A stretch of DNA of 45,753 nt from an uncultured Eubacteriales bacterium (GCA_900314355.1 OMUY01000057.1:1-45753), one strand, 5' to 3'; numbered from the stretch's first letter, positions 26,860-35,781 are shown. Translations and numbers: made by a program. Notes: generated from the sequence alone by a model not told the origin.

Positions 26860-28422
26860 ATGTCTGAGAAAAAAACAGTATTTATGACCGGTGCCACAGG
26901 AAACATGGGATGGGCATCATTTCAGGAGTTATTAAAGCATCCGGACAAGGTCAACATCAGACTCATTGCAAGAAAAAGCCAGAAAAATTTCGACAAATTA
27001 GGTCCTTACCTTTCTTATCCAAACGTCAAGGTAATTTGGGGCGATTTGCTTGATTACGACAGCATTCTTGAAGGAATAACAGGTTCTGATTATGTCCTTC
27101 ATATCGGCGGAATGGTTTCGCCTTCCGCTGATTACAGACCTTATTCCACTTTAAAAACTAATATTACAGCGGCGGAAAATATCTGCAAAGCGGTTCTTGC
27201 TCAGCCTAACGCGGACGATATCAAGGTCTGCTATATTGGTACAGTCGCTGAAACAGGCTGCAGAAACTATCCTATTCATTGGGGACGCACGGGCGATCCC
27301 ATAAAGATTTCGGTCTATGACCACTACGCTCTTTCAAAAGTTATTGCCGAAAGAACTTTCGTTGAAAGCGGCATTAAACATTGGGTAGTTATGAGACAGT
27401 CGGGCATTCTTTATGCGGACATTCTCAAAAATTTCGATCCCATAATGTTCCATGTTCCGCTTAACGGCGTCCTTGAATGGGCTACTATCGAAGACTCCGG
27501 AAGACTTATGTCGAATTTTGTTACAGAAGATCTTCCCGATGATTTCTGGAACAGATTCTATAATATAGGATCCGGAAAAGAATACAGACTTACAAACTAT
27601 GAATTTGAGCAGCTTCTTTTAGGTTGCATAGGATTAGGCGACGCTAAGTTGTTCTTCGATCCCAACTGGTTTGTTCTCAAGAATTTCCACGGTCAGTTCT
27701 ACGCTGATTCCGACGTCCTCAACGATTATCTTCATTTCAGAGAGGATCTCCCTGTTGAGATGTATTTCCAGAGGCTTGCTAAACAAGCTATGCCGCTTCT
27801 CAGACTTCCGAAATATCTTCCTAACAAAAAAGTCATTGCTACGTTTGCCAAGCCTTTCCTCAAAAAGCTTGCCAATACTCCGAGATGGGGAACTCAGTAC
27901 TGGATTAAAACAAACGATCAGCAGAGAATTTCTGCATACTATGGCACAAAAGAAGATTGGGCAAAGGCAGGAGCTTATTGGTCAACATTTAAGCTTGAGA
28001 AATTCGGAAAGAAGACTAAAGATGCTGAACAGTTTAAGCTTGATCATGGCTATGATGAGTCAAAGCCTGATTCCGAGCTTGATATAAACGATATAAAGCA
28101 GGCTGCTAAATTCAGAGGCGGCGAATGCCTTTCCAAGACAATGAAAAAAGGCGATCTCACAACCAAGCTCAAATGGAAGTGCGGACGCTGCGGAAAAGAA
28201 TTCGAAGCATCTCCCAACCTCATCTTAAAAGGCGGTCATTGGTGCCCTCATTGCTATCTTCCTATCGAGAAATGGGATTACGACGACATTGCAAAGACAA
28301 ATCCGTTCTTTGCACAGGTTTGGTATAACGATCATTCTCCCGATGAACACAACGTATATGTCTTAGATGAAATCTTTGACGGCTGGGAAGAAAAGAAGTT
28401 CGACGTTACAACAAAACAGTAA
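26860..28422 (+). CDS. Extended short-chain dehydrogenase/epimerase with C-terminal zinc ribbon
   Basis: The 520-residue protein begins with a NAD(P)-binding fold (VFMTGATGNMGWAS, residues about 6-19), GDLLDYDS, and the catalytic YALSK. These are typical of NAD-dependent epimerase/dehydratases acting on sugar nucleotides or related substrates. After about 330 residues comes a linker and a zinc-ribbon-like module with Cys441, Cys444, Cys462 and Cys465 (KCGRCG and HWCPHC). GGAGG lies just before ATG 26860; the in-frame TTG at 26848 overlaps that site and is rejected. Base use looks biased to more C and G in third positions than neighbours, hinting at high expression. The gene has its own promoter and terminator. 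Substrate unknown. Confidence 0.82.
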   Translation: MSEKKTVFMTGATGNMGWASFQELLKHPDKVNIRLIARKSQKNFDKLGPYLSYPNVKVIWGDLLDYDSILEGITGSDYVLHIGGMVSPSADYRPYSTLKTNITAAENICKAVLAQPNADDIKVCYIGTVAETGCRNYPIHWGRTGDPIKISVYDHYALSKVIAERTFVESGIKHWVVMRQSGILYADILKNFDPIMFHVPLNGVLEWATIEDSGRLMSNFVTEDLPDDFWNRFYNIGSGKEYRLTNYEFEQLLLGCIGLGDAKLFFDPNWFVLKNFHGQFYADSDVLNDYLHFREDLPVEMYFQRLAKQAMPLLRLPKYLPNKKVIATFAKPFLKKLANTPRWGTQYWIKTNDQQRISAYYGTKEDWAKAGAYWSTFKLEKFGKKTKDAEQFKLDHGYDESKPDSELDINDIKQAAKFRGGECLSKTMKKGDLTTKLKWKCGRCGKEFEASPNLILKGGHWCPHCYLPIEKWDYDDIAKTNPFFAQVWYNDHSPDEHNVYVLDEIFDGWEEKKFDVTTKQ

Positions 28423-28442
28423 TTAAACCTTATAACTACTAT

Positions 28443-28475
28443 AACTGCCGTTCTTTAAAGGAACGGCGGTTTTTT
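28443..28475 (+). terminator. Terminator of the SDR-zinc ribbon gene
   Basis: The arms AACTGCCGTTC (28443-28453) and GAACGGCGGTT (28461-28471) pair with one G-T wobble around a 7-base loop and are followed by a run of T. Confidence 0.9.
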
Positions 28476-28478
28476 ATG

Positions 28479-28507
28479 TTGACTAATTTTTATGATTTTA
28501 TTACAAT
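28479..28507 (+). promoter_or_regulatory. Promoter of the three-flavoprotein operon
   Basis: TTGACT (28479-28484), 17-base spacer, TACAAT (28502-28507), 33 bases before the ATG at 28541. Confidence 0.7.
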
Positions 28508-28540
28508 ATTCCAGATGAAATATACAGGCGGCGACTTAAA

Positions 28541-29800
28541 ATGAAAAGACTTGCAATAATAGGCGCAGGCGCTTCAGGGCTTGCGGCGTCGATTGAGGCA
28601 AAAAGAAACAATGAAAATATTTCAGTCACTGTTTTTGAAAAGCAGGAAAAAGCCGGCAAAAAAATACTTGTTTCCGGAAATGGCAGATGCAATATTTTAA
28701 ATTTAAATGCCGGTCAAACAAAATATTGCGGTTCAGATGATTTTGCAAAAAAAGTATTTTCACAAACAGATATTGAAAGCGACATTGCTTTTTTTAAATC
28801 TTTAGGTCTATATCTTTATGCCGATGATGAAGGAAGAATGTATCCTCTGAGCAACAAATCCGATTCTGTTTTAAATTGTCTGTTGGCTGAAACAAAAAAG
28901 CTCGGCGTTAACTTTTCTTTTTCTTCTGAAATCAATTCAATTGAATTTAAAGACGGTATATATATAATTAACAAAAGGAATTGTTTTGATTCGGTTATTG
29001 TCTGCGGCGGAGGCAAAGCTTCCCCGATTCACGGATCTGACGGGTCTTGTTTAAATTTGCTTTCTTTGTTATCAATAAAAATCAATACTGTCTACCCTGC
29101 TTTGAGTCCGATTAAATTAAAAGAAAAGACTCCCGAATTAAAAGGGATAAGGTCTAAGGGAAAAATAAGATTGATAAAAAACGGAAAAACTATTGCTTCA
29201 TCACGCGGTGAACTTCAATTTGCCGATTACGGAATTTCGGGCATACCTGCTATGGATATTTCCGGTAAAGCTTTTGAAATACTTACATCTGAACATTTTG
29301 AAAATCGGAAAGATAAATCCAATACAAATCTCTTTGTTGAAATTGATTCTGTTCCCTCGTTTTCAATAAACGAAATTCTTCAAATAATCAGACAAAGAAT
29401 TTATGAAAATCCGGACGAAACTGCGGTAACTGCACTTTCCGGTCTTATAAATTCAAAGCTTGCCTCATTTTTTTTGAAAAAATGCGGCATAAAAAAAGAT
29501 ACGGCAATCGGGAATTTATCAAATACTCAAATTAAAAATATAGTTTTATATTTAAAAAAATATACATGTGAAATTCAGGGAATTTCATCTTTCAATAACG
29601 CTCAGGTCACAGGCGGAGGAGCAGACACAAAAGAATTTAATCCATATACAATGGAGTCATTTAAATATCCCGGATTATTTGCTTGCGGTGAGATATTGGA
29701 TTTATACGGTATCTGCGGAGGATTTAATCTGTCTTTTGCATTTTCTTCCGGAAGAATTGCCGGAAAATCAGCGGCGGAGTTTTTAAAAAATAATGATTAG
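28541..29800 (+). CDS. HI0933/YhiN-family FAD-dependent oxidoreductase
   Basis: The 419-residue flavoprotein has the dinucleotide motif IIGAGASGLAAS (6-17), the family block KAGKKILVSGNGRCN, GGGKASPIHGSDG, and the C-terminal TGGGADTKEF and ACGEILDLYGICGGFNL. Members bind FAD; their reaction is unknown. It is first in an operon of three flavoproteins, and its last 8 bases overlap the next gene. GGCGG precedes ATG 28541. It is widely conserved in Clostridia, so a housekeeping redox role is likely. Confidence 0.88.
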   Translation: MKRLAIIGAGASGLAASIEAKRNNENISVTVFEKQEKAGKKILVSGNGRCNILNLNAGQTKYCGSDDFAKKVFSQTDIESDIAFFKSLGLYLYADDEGRMYPLSNKSDSVLNCLLAETKKLGVNFSFSSEINSIEFKDGIYIINKRNCFDSVIVCGGGKASPIHGSDGSCLNLLSLLSIKINTVYPALSPIKLKEKTPELKGIRSKGKIRLIKNGKTIASSRGELQFADYGISGIPAMDISGKAFEILTSEHFENRKDKSNTNLFVEIDSVPSFSINEILQIIRQRIYENPDETAVTALSGLINSKLASFFLKKCGIKKDTAIGNLSNTQIKNIVLYLKKYTCEIQGISSFNNAQVTGGGADTKEFNPYTMESFKYPGLFACGEILDLYGICGGFNLSFAFSSGRIAGKSAAEFLKNND

Positions 29801-31391
29801 AATAAACGGAATTGAATTAGAAATAGACGCGGCTATTGACGATGTAAAAAAATACGCCGCAAAAAAAATAGGCGTTTCGGGAACCGATTTTCTTTCTTTT
29901 GAGATAATTAAGCAGTCGATAGATTCAAGAAAAAAAAACAGAATAAAATTCGACTACTGCGTTGACATTTCTCTTGATGCCGACGAGGAATTGATAGCTA
30001 AAAATTTCCCGTCGAACGAAGTTGTTTATCATGAAAAGTATAATTACATTTTACCGGAAAATAAGAGAAAATCAGAATTCAGACCAATTATAGCTGGATT
30101 TGGTCCTGCCGGTATTTTCTGTGCGCTTGAACTTGCAAGAGCCGGTCTGAAACCTATCGTTTTGGAAAGAGGCAATGACGTAGATACCAGAACTCGGGAT
30201 GTTGAAAAATTTAAAAAATACAGAATTTTAAATACATCATCCAATATTCAGTTCGGTGAAGGAGGCGCGGGGACATTCTCGGACGGCAAATTGAATACAG
30301 GTATAAAGGATTCGAGAACGAGGCAGGTTATAAGAGAATTTGTTTTGCACGGAGCTCCGGAAGAAATATTATATTCAGGGCGTCCTCATATAGGTACTGA
30401 CAAGTTGCCTGAAGTAATAAAAAATATAAGAAAAGAGATAGTTTCTCTCGGAGGAGAAGTCAGATTCGGCGAGCAGCTCACAGATATTTTTTCTTCAAAC
30501 AATTTCGTTCAGGGGGTCAGGGTAAATTTGAGAGACGGCTCTTATTACGATATCGAAACAGACTGCCTTGTACTTTGCATCGGCCACAGCGCAAGAGATA
30601 CTTTTCATATGCTTTATTCCAAAGGCATTACGATGGAACAGAAGGCATTTTCGGTAGGCGCAAGAATAGAACATCCTCAAGAACTTATAAATAAGTCTCA
30701 ATACGGAAAATTCTGGAATGATAAAAGATTAGGCTCCGCAGATTACAAATTATCCAATCACCCTCTTCACGGCAGAGGCGCATATACTTTTTGTATGTGT
30801 CCTGGCGGAGTTGTCGTAAACGGAGCGTCAGAAGAAGGCGAAGTTGTAACAAACGGAATGTCAAATTTCGCTAGGGACGGAGAAAATGCTAATTCGGCTA
30901 TTCTCGTCGGACTTGAACCGGGATTTTTCGGAGATTCTCATCCTCTTGCCGGTATTTCCTACCAGAGATCTATTGAAAAAAAAGCTTTTAAATTAGGCGG
31001 CGGAGATTATACCGCGCCTGCACAGCTTGTAGGAGATTTTTTGAATTATCGTAAATCTGTGAAATTGGGTTCGGTTAAACCATCCTGCTTTACAGGAGTA
31101 GTGATGTCAGATATGGATTTTGTTCTGCCGAACTCAGTTACAGATGAAATCAGAAAAGCAATATTTAATTGGGACAAAAAGATTAAGGGTTTTGCTTTAG
31201 ACGATGCCGTACTTACATTTCCGGAGTCAAGATCCACATCTCCTGTCAGAATAGTAAGAGACGAATTCTTTCAGACAAATATCAGAGGTCTTTATCCGTG
31301 CGGGGAAGGAGCGGGATATGCGGGAGGAATTACATCAGCGGCTGCTGACGGAATAAAGGCAGCTGAGGCTGTACTTTCAGATGAAACTTAA
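29793..31391 (+). CDS. FAD-dependent dehydrogenase (COG2509-like)
   Basis: The 532-residue protein has an N-terminal domain of about 95 residues before the FAD-binding core. The core starts at IIAGFGPAGIFCALELARAG. QFGEGGAGTFSDGKLNTG, CMCPGGVVVNGASEEG and a C-terminal YPCGEGAGYAGGITSAAADG are landmarks of this uncharacterised family. Substrate and partner are unknown. The ATG at 29793 lies inside the end of the HI0933-family gene (8-base overlap), so the two are coupled. Confidence 0.87.
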   Translation: MIRINGIELEIDAAIDDVKKYAAKKIGVSGTDFLSFEIIKQSIDSRKKNRIKFDYCVDISLDADEELIAKNFPSNEVVYHEKYNYILPENKRKSEFRPIIAGFGPAGIFCALELARAGLKPIVLERGNDVDTRTRDVEKFKKYRILNTSSNIQFGEGGAGTFSDGKLNTGIKDSRTRQVIREFVLHGAPEEILYSGRPHIGTDKLPEVIKNIRKEIVSLGGEVRFGEQLTDIFSSNNFVQGVRVNLRDGSYYDIETDCLVLCIGHSARDTFHMLYSKGITMEQKAFSVGARIEHPQELINKSQYGKFWNDKRLGSADYKLSNHPLHGRGAYTFCMCPGGVVVNGASEEGEVVTNGMSNFARDGENANSAILVGLEPGFFGDSHPLAGISYQRSIEKKAFKLGGGDYTAPAQLVGDFLNYRKSVKLGSVKPSCFTGVVMSDMDFVLPNSVTDEIRKAIFNWDKKIKGFALDDAVLTFPESRSTSPVRIVRDEFFQTNIRGLYPCGEGAGYAGGITSAAADGIKAAEAVLSDET

Positions 31392-31417
31392 AATTCTTGG
31401 TAATTAGGAGAAAAATT

Positions 31418-32284
31418 ATGTATGATACTATTATTATAGGAGCCGGCCCTGCCGGAATATCCGCGTCTCTTTACACAAAAAGAGCGAATTTAACTACACT
31501 TGTCATCTATTATGAAACGTCAAATCTCGAAAAAGCGTCGAGAATAGACAATTATTACGGATTTCCCGGGGGAATTACCGGTTGTGATCTTTTTAATTCA
31601 GGAATAAAGCAGTCAGAAGATTTGGGAGTTGAAATAATAAAGGAACAAGTTGTCGGCGTAGAATTTTCCGATTCAATGAATTTCAATGTGAAAACAGTAT
31701 CCGGGTTATATGAAGGAAAATCTGTAATTATCGCCGTCGGGGATAAAAAACTGAGACCTAATATTAAAGGGGTCGCAGAATTTGAAGGAAAAGGGGTAAG
31801 TTATTGCGCCGTATGCGACGGATTTTTTTACAGAGGAAAAACAGTTACGGTTATCGGCTCCGGAGAATATGCGTTATCTGAAGCGGAATATTTATCAAAA
31901 TTGGCGTCAAAAGTAATTATTGCTTCCGACGGCAAAAAAATAGATAATTCGGATTATCCTTATGAAGTTAAGACTGAAAAAATTACAGAAATATACGGTG
32001 ACGGTAAACTTGAAGGAATGAAGTTTATCGACGGAACGCAAATAAAAACCGACGGCGTTTTTATCGCCATCGGTGCTGCCGGAGGAGCGGATTTCGCAAA
32101 AACTCTTGGAATAATTCTCGACGGCGACAGTATTAAAACAGATGAAAATATGGCTACAAATGTACCCGGAATATTTTCATGCGGAAACGTAAACAAAGGA
32201 CTCGCACAAGTATGCAAAGCGGTCTATGAGGGCGCTGAAGCGGGGCTGTCTGCAGTAAAATTCGTCAGAAACAAATCCAAATAA
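31418..32284 (+). CDS. Thioredoxin reductase-like flavoprotein lacking the usual NADPH motif
   Basis: The 288-residue protein has the FAD loop IIGAGPAGISAS (6-17) and the redox-active CAVC (Cys130, Cys133) followed by DGFF, as in thioredoxin reductases. The second nucleotide-binding loop is GSGEYA (147-152), not GGGxSA. The HRRxxxR element that grips the NADPH 2'-phosphate is missing, and this domain is short. Ferredoxin-dependent flavin thioredoxin reductases of Clostridia share such losses, so ferredoxin may be the donor (inference). AGGAG lies seven bases before ATG 31418; the TTG at 31397 is upstream of that site and is rejected. Third gene of the flavoprotein operon. Confidence 0.82.
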   Translation: MYDTIIIGAGPAGISASLYTKRANLTTLVIYYETSNLEKASRIDNYYGFPGGITGCDLFNSGIKQSEDLGVEIIKEQVVGVEFSDSMNFNVKTVSGLYEGKSVIIAVGDKKLRPNIKGVAEFEGKGVSYCAVCDGFFYRGKTVTVIGSGEYALSEAEYLSKLASKVIIASDGKKIDNSDYPYEVKTEKITEIYGDGKLEGMKFIDGTQIKTDGVFIAIGAAGGADFAKTLGIILDGDSIKTDENMATNVPGIFSCGNVNKGLAQVCKAVYEGAEAGLSAVKFVRNKSK

Positions 32285-32312
32285 ATGAAGCTGATTTTGC
32301 AGGGAATAAAAT

Positions 32313-33416
32313 TTAATTGATTCCTTGTTTTTTAAATGCCTCCTCATAAGGAGCGGTACAAAGTCCCTTTTCTGTAATAATGCCTGTTACCAAATCATAA
32401 TCCGTAACATCGAAGGCAGGGTTGAAAACGTCTGCCTTATCCGGTGCCATCGGCTTTTTGTACCACATTTTTGTAACTTCTTCTTTATCTCGCATTTCTA
32501 TTAAAATATCGCCGCCTGATTTACAATTCATATCTACGGTTGAACTCGGAGCACACACATAAAACGGCACATTATAATGCTTTGCGATAATCGCAAGTCC
32601 TGCTGTGCCTATCTTATTTGCAAAATCTCCATTTCTCGCCACCCTGTCGCAACCGACAAATATCATATCTATCATTCCTTGCCTCATTAGGGCGGACGCC
32701 ATATTGTCGCATTCAACAGTTGTCGTTATTCCTGCGTTTACAAGTTCAAACGCTGTAAGCCTTGCTCCTTGAAGAAGCGGTCTTGTCTCATCGCAGAACA
32801 CATGAATATCATCAGGTTTCCATCCGTGTTCAAGAGCCATATATATCGGAGCTGTCGCAGTCCCGTATTTTGCCGTTGCCAAAGTGCCGGCGTTGCAGTG
32901 AGTTTCAATTCTGAGCTCCCTGCCTTCGATTTTGCGCTGCCGCATTAATGAAAAACCGATTTCACCGATATTTCTTGAAATTCCAACATCTTCGTCTCTT
33001 ATTTTCTGAGCTTCGGAAAATAACCCTTCTTTGATTTCAGAAATACTTTCGTTTTTCATCATTTCGGCTTTGCCCAACATTCTTTTCAATGCCCAAGACA
33101 AATTTACTGCTGTTGGTCTTGAGGAATTGATATATCCGGCATCTTCTCTGAGTTTTTTGAGAAAATCATCTGTATTATTTTCACTGTAATTTCCTGCGAT
33201 AACAGCCAAACCGTAAGATGCACATACTCCTATTGCCGGTGCGCCTCTCACTCTCAGCATTTTAATTGCTTCATATATTTCCTCTCTTGTTGAAAGAAGA
33301 ATCCTTTTAATTTCTCCGGGCAAAAGCGTCTGATCAATTATATCTACTGATTTTTTATCATTTCCCCACTTGACGGTAATTATTTTTTCAAAGAAATCAT
33401 CAAGACTGTTATTCAT
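32313..33416 (-). CDS. mtnA: S-methyl-5-thioribose-1-phosphate isomerase
   Basis: The 367-residue enzyme converts methylthioribose-1-phosphate to methylthioribulose-1-phosphate. Key features are RVRGAPAIGV (55-64), catalytic Cys174 in ETHCNAGTLAT, Asp257 in VGCDRVARNGD and the following NKIGT. The fold is shared with eIF2B, but the Cys and Asp and the mtnK neighbour favour the isomerase. It starts six bases after mtnK, so the pair is one transcription unit. It is convergent with the flavoprotein operon, with little space between. Confidence 0.94.
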   Translation of the reverse strand: MNNSLDDFFEKIITVKWGNDKKSVDIIDQTLLPGEIKRILLSTREEIYEAIKMLRVRGAPAIGVCASYGLAVIAGNYSENNTDDFLKKLREDAGYINSSRPTAVNLSWALKRMLGKAEMMKNESISEIKEGLFSEAQKIRDEDVGISRNIGEIGFSLMRQRKIEGRELRIETHCNAGTLATAKYGTATAPIYMALEHGWKPDDIHVFCDETRPLLQGARLTAFELVNAGITTTVECDNMASALMRQGMIDMIFVGCDRVARNGDFANKIGTAGLAIIAKHYNVPFYVCAPSSTVDMNCKSGGDILIEMRDKEEVTKMWYKKPMAPDKADVFNPAFDVTDYDLVTGIITEKGLCTAPYEEAFKKQGIN

Positions 33417-33422
33417 TTTTTA

Positions 33423-34682
33423 TTACTCCCCGATTGTTTTTTCAGCGTTCTGTTTCGCGCTTAATACAGCGTCTGTATAATCTTTTCCGGAACGGAAACG
33501 GTTGTGATTCATAATAAAATCTTTACCGGCAATTATATTTATTCTTTCGGCCAAAAGCCTTTTATTGACATCTTTGATAGATGTGACATCTTTTACATTT
33601 GCCATTCCCACAGTCCTTCTGTGAAGCTCGGTGCCGGCATAACCTGCAGTATCGTCTAAAACAGAATTAATATAATATTCTTTAAATCCAGGTACTTTCG
33701 CCATCGGGTCAGCAACGTTTTCATCGTATAGACCGGAGAATTTTATTATGAATAAGTCTACGGTTTTTTCAATCTGATTTAAGCACCAGTCGGAAAATTT
33801 TTCATCATCAGTGCTGAGTCCGTTATCATATGCAAAAATAAGGTTTGCTATCACATTTCCGACGTCATAGCCCATCGGAGCGTAAGTTCCGAACTCGCAA
33901 TCGAAAAATTTTGTTTCGCCTTGTTTTATGAATACCGAACCGGTGTGAAGATCGCCGTGCAGAAGAGCCTGCGAATCATTCATAAATTTGAATTTGAGCT
34001 TTGAAACCTCAAGGTGAAGTTTTTCATCGGAATAAAGCTCTTTTTCCACAAATTTTTTGTTTGGTTCGAAAACATTGTTCCTGTCGGCACCTGTATACGG
34101 TTCAGTCAGTACGAGTTTTTCAGTTATATCATCAAGGTCCGGTGTGATGAATTTTCTGACAAGTTCCTTTTTTTCCTTATGGTCCATTACAATATCGGAA
34201 GAGAGAAGAAGCGTTTTAGCCATAAATGTAGAAACGTCGTCGGCAAATTGCTCAAACGTTTCGTGCTTCAGCATAGCATCTCTCATAACCTCAAAATCAG
34301 AACAGTCCTCCATAATGCATGCGGCCATTACAGTATCGTAAAAATATATATGAGGAACCATTTTTTTATCGCTGCTCAATAACTTTTCTTCAAGCTCGAG
34401 GATTTCCGACTCCTGCCTGTTTCTGTCAAGGGTGGCCGTCATGTCTTCGCTTATCCTCAAAGTGTCGCCCGCCTGTTTGAGATATACGCTGTTGCCGCGC
34501 TCGTCAAATATTCGGCATACATGATTTAAATTGCCATGCTCTGATGGAATTTTTACTGTCATGGAATTTAAATCCCAATCAATTTTATCTTCGGTTTTTT
34601 GTAAGATGTACTTTTTTACCGTATCTGAGGTAAAAGTCAAATCATCTTCTTTAATCATTAAAAAATAGCTGTCAAAATTCAT
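33423..34682 (-). CDS. mtnK: 5-methylthioribose kinase
   Basis: The 419-residue kinase phosphorylates methylthioribose at C1. It has an aminoglycoside-kinase-like fold with the catalytic loop LLHGDLHTGSV and the metal site FFDCEFGTYAPMGYD. GAGG precedes ATG 34682. mtnN at 9 kb would supply its substrate. Later salvage genes (mtnB, mtnC, mtnD) are absent from the window, so the product of MtnA may go into a shortened or alternative route. No SAM riboswitch was recognised upstream. Confidence 0.94.
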   Translation of the reverse strand: MNFDSYFLMIKEDDLTFTSDTVKKYILQKTEDKIDWDLNSMTVKIPSEHGNLNHVCRIFDERGNSVYLKQAGDTLRISEDMTATLDRNRQESEILELEEKLLSSDKKMVPHIYFYDTVMAACIMEDCSDFEVMRDAMLKHETFEQFADDVSTFMAKTLLLSSDIVMDHKEKKELVRKFITPDLDDITEKLVLTEPYTGADRNNVFEPNKKFVEKELYSDEKLHLEVSKLKFKFMNDSQALLHGDLHTGSVFIKQGETKFFDCEFGTYAPMGYDVGNVIANLIFAYDNGLSTDDEKFSDWCLNQIEKTVDLFIIKFSGLYDENVADPMAKVPGFKEYYINSVLDDTAGYAGTELHRRTVGMANVKDVTSIKDVNKRLLAERINIIAGKDFIMNHNRFRSGKDYTDAVLSAKQNAEKTIGE

Positions 34683-34754
34683 ATCTGATACCTCTGAATT
34701 TAAGAGAATAATTAATATAATAAAACAAAAAATATTATAAATTTTATCTTATAT

Positions 34755-34783
34755 ATATTAACATGTTACAAAAATATTTTCAA
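34755..34783 (-). promoter_or_regulatory. Promoter of mtnK-mtnA
   Basis: On the minus strand: TTGAAA (34783-34778), 17-base spacer, TAATAT (34760-34755). Confidence 0.5.
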
Positions 34784-34882
34784 TCATTTCATGCAAAAAA
34801 GATAAAATAAATAACCGATAATTAAAAGCAATAAATTTATTTATTTTTGATATGTAAATTGTTATACTGTTTTGTCACCACA

Positions 34883-34901
34883 ATATACATTGAATGTATA
34901 T
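34883..34901. promoter_or_regulatory. Palindromic operator candidate upstream of rpmH
   Basis: ATATACATT-g-AATGTATAT is a perfect inverted repeat with nine-base arms, ending nine bases before the rpmH -35 element. The position suits a transcription factor dimer. Confidence 0.45.
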
Positions 34902-34909
34902 ATTTTCAC

Positions 34910-34939
34910 TTGACAAGATAAAGTATGATGTAGTATAAT
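34910..34939 (+). promoter_or_regulatory. Promoter of the rpmH-rnpA-yidD-yidC-khpB cluster
   Basis: TTGACA (34910-34915), 18-base spacer, TATAAT (34934-34939). The consensus-quality elements fit a highly expressed ribosomal protein operon. Confidence 0.8.
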
Positions 34940-35006
34940 AATTAACCGTAAAGTTTTAATTTAAGGCTTAATGTAAATTTATTTGGTATATACGGAGGAA
35001 TAAAAA

Positions 35007-35141
35007 ATGAAAAGAACATATCAGCCCAAAAAGATTCACGGACAGAAAGTTCACGGATTCAGACAGAGAATGTCTACTTCTCACGGACGCAAGGTAATTT
35101 CCCGTCGCAGAGCAAAGGGAAGAAAGGTTCTTTCTTACTGA
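35007..35141 (+). CDS. rpmH: Ribosomal protein bL34
   Basis: The 44-residue, very basic protein begins MKRTYQPKK, continues with [15 protein letters not shown] and ends [11 protein letters not shown], the universal bL34 pattern. It is part of the large ribosomal subunit. GGAGG lies at good distance before ATG 35007. It is the first gene of a cluster with rnpA, yidD, yidC and khpB, whose order is conserved in Firmicutes. dnaA, normally divergent upstream, is replaced here by mtnK. Confidence 0.97.
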   Translation: MKRTYQPKKIHGQKVHGFRQRMSTSHGRKVISRRRAKGRKVLSY

Positions 35142-35147
35142 TTTTTA

Positions 35148-35501
35148 ATGAACGTCGAAGGGCAAAATCAGTTAGAGAAACTCAAAAAAAATACTGATTT
35201 CCGCAGAGTATACAAATACGGCAAATCTTATACTGATCCTGCACTGGTCGTTTATGTGATTAAAAACCGTGCGGGTTTTTGTCGTATCGGTTTTACCGCA
35301 AGCAAAAAAATAGGAAACGCAGTTCAGAGAAATCGCGCGAGACGCGTCTTAAAGGCAGCGTTTGATATGGTTCAGAAAGATTTCAGCGATAATTTTGATA
35401 TTATTATTGTTGCGAGAACAAAAACCATCTACAAAAAAAGCACTGAAATCTATCCGGTATTAAATTCTATTCTTGAAAAGTCCGGTGTGATTAAAAATTG
35501 A
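35148..35501 (+). CDS. rnpA: Ribonuclease P protein component
   Basis: The 117-residue basic protein assists the RNase P RNA in cutting tRNA leaders. LKKNTDFRRVYKYGKSY (about 11-27), RIGFTASKKIGNAVQRNR and the RNR motif (NRARRVLKAAF) identify it. The ATG lies six bases after the rpmH stop with no ribosome site, so translation is coupled. Its stop overlaps the yidD start (TTGA). Confidence 0.95.
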   Translation: MNVEGQNQLEKLKKNTDFRRVYKYGKSYTDPALVVYVIKNRAGFCRIGFTASKKIGNAVQRNRARRVLKAAFDMVQKDFSDNFDIIIVARTKTIYKKSTEIYPVLNSILEKSGVIKN

Positions 35502-35755
35502 AAGAATACTTTCTGAAATCAATTAGTTTTTATCAAAAGCATATTTCACCTCACTTTCCTCCCAGATGCCGATACTATCCAACTTGTTCCGCATATATGT
35601 ATCAGGCAATAGAAAGATTCGGATTATTCAGAGGACTTCTTCTCGGTTTAAGGCGTTTGTCAAGATGCAATGTCTTATTTCCGGGCGGTTATGACCCTGT
35701 TCCCGAAGTCGGTGAAAAATTGAAAAAGAAATTAGAAAAAAATAACAAAGATTAA
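35498..35755 (+). CDS. yidD: Membrane protein insertion efficiency factor YidD
   Basis: The 85-residue protein shows the YidD pattern: ISFYQKHISPHFPPRCRYYP, TCSAYMYQAIERFG, LGLRRLSRC and FPGGYDPVP, with three conserved Cys. It helps YidC-dependent membrane insertion. It starts with TTG at 35498, overlapping the rnpA stop by four bases, and lies just before yidC as usual. Confidence 0.95.
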   Translation: MKEYFLKSISFYQKHISPHFPPRCRYYPTCSAYMYQAIERFGLFRGLLLGLRRLSRCNVLFPGGYDPVPEVGEKLKKKLEKNNKD

Positions 35756-35781
35756 AAAATCTAAATTGTAAGGAAAATCTG

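Larger units (their letters stand above)
34683..35006. other. AT-rich divergent intergenic region, mtnK to rpmH
   Basis: This 324-base stretch has no ORF that can be supported. It holds a promoter in each direction and a perfect 19-base palindrome. It occupies the place where dnaA and the origin lie in many Firmicutes, but no DnaA-box match (TTATCCACA or complement) was found by eye, so there is no case for an origin. Confidence 0.6.

Noticed and set aside
32285-32330. Terminator between the convergent thioredoxin reductase-like gene and mtnA
   Set aside because: Only a short imperfect GGGAAT/ATTCCT pairing reaching into the mtnA end is visible, too weak to report.
34683-35006. Replication origin upstream of rpmH, or a SAM riboswitch upstream of mtnK
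   Set aside because: No DnaA boxes, no dnaA gene and no S-box core were seen; only promoters and one palindrome.
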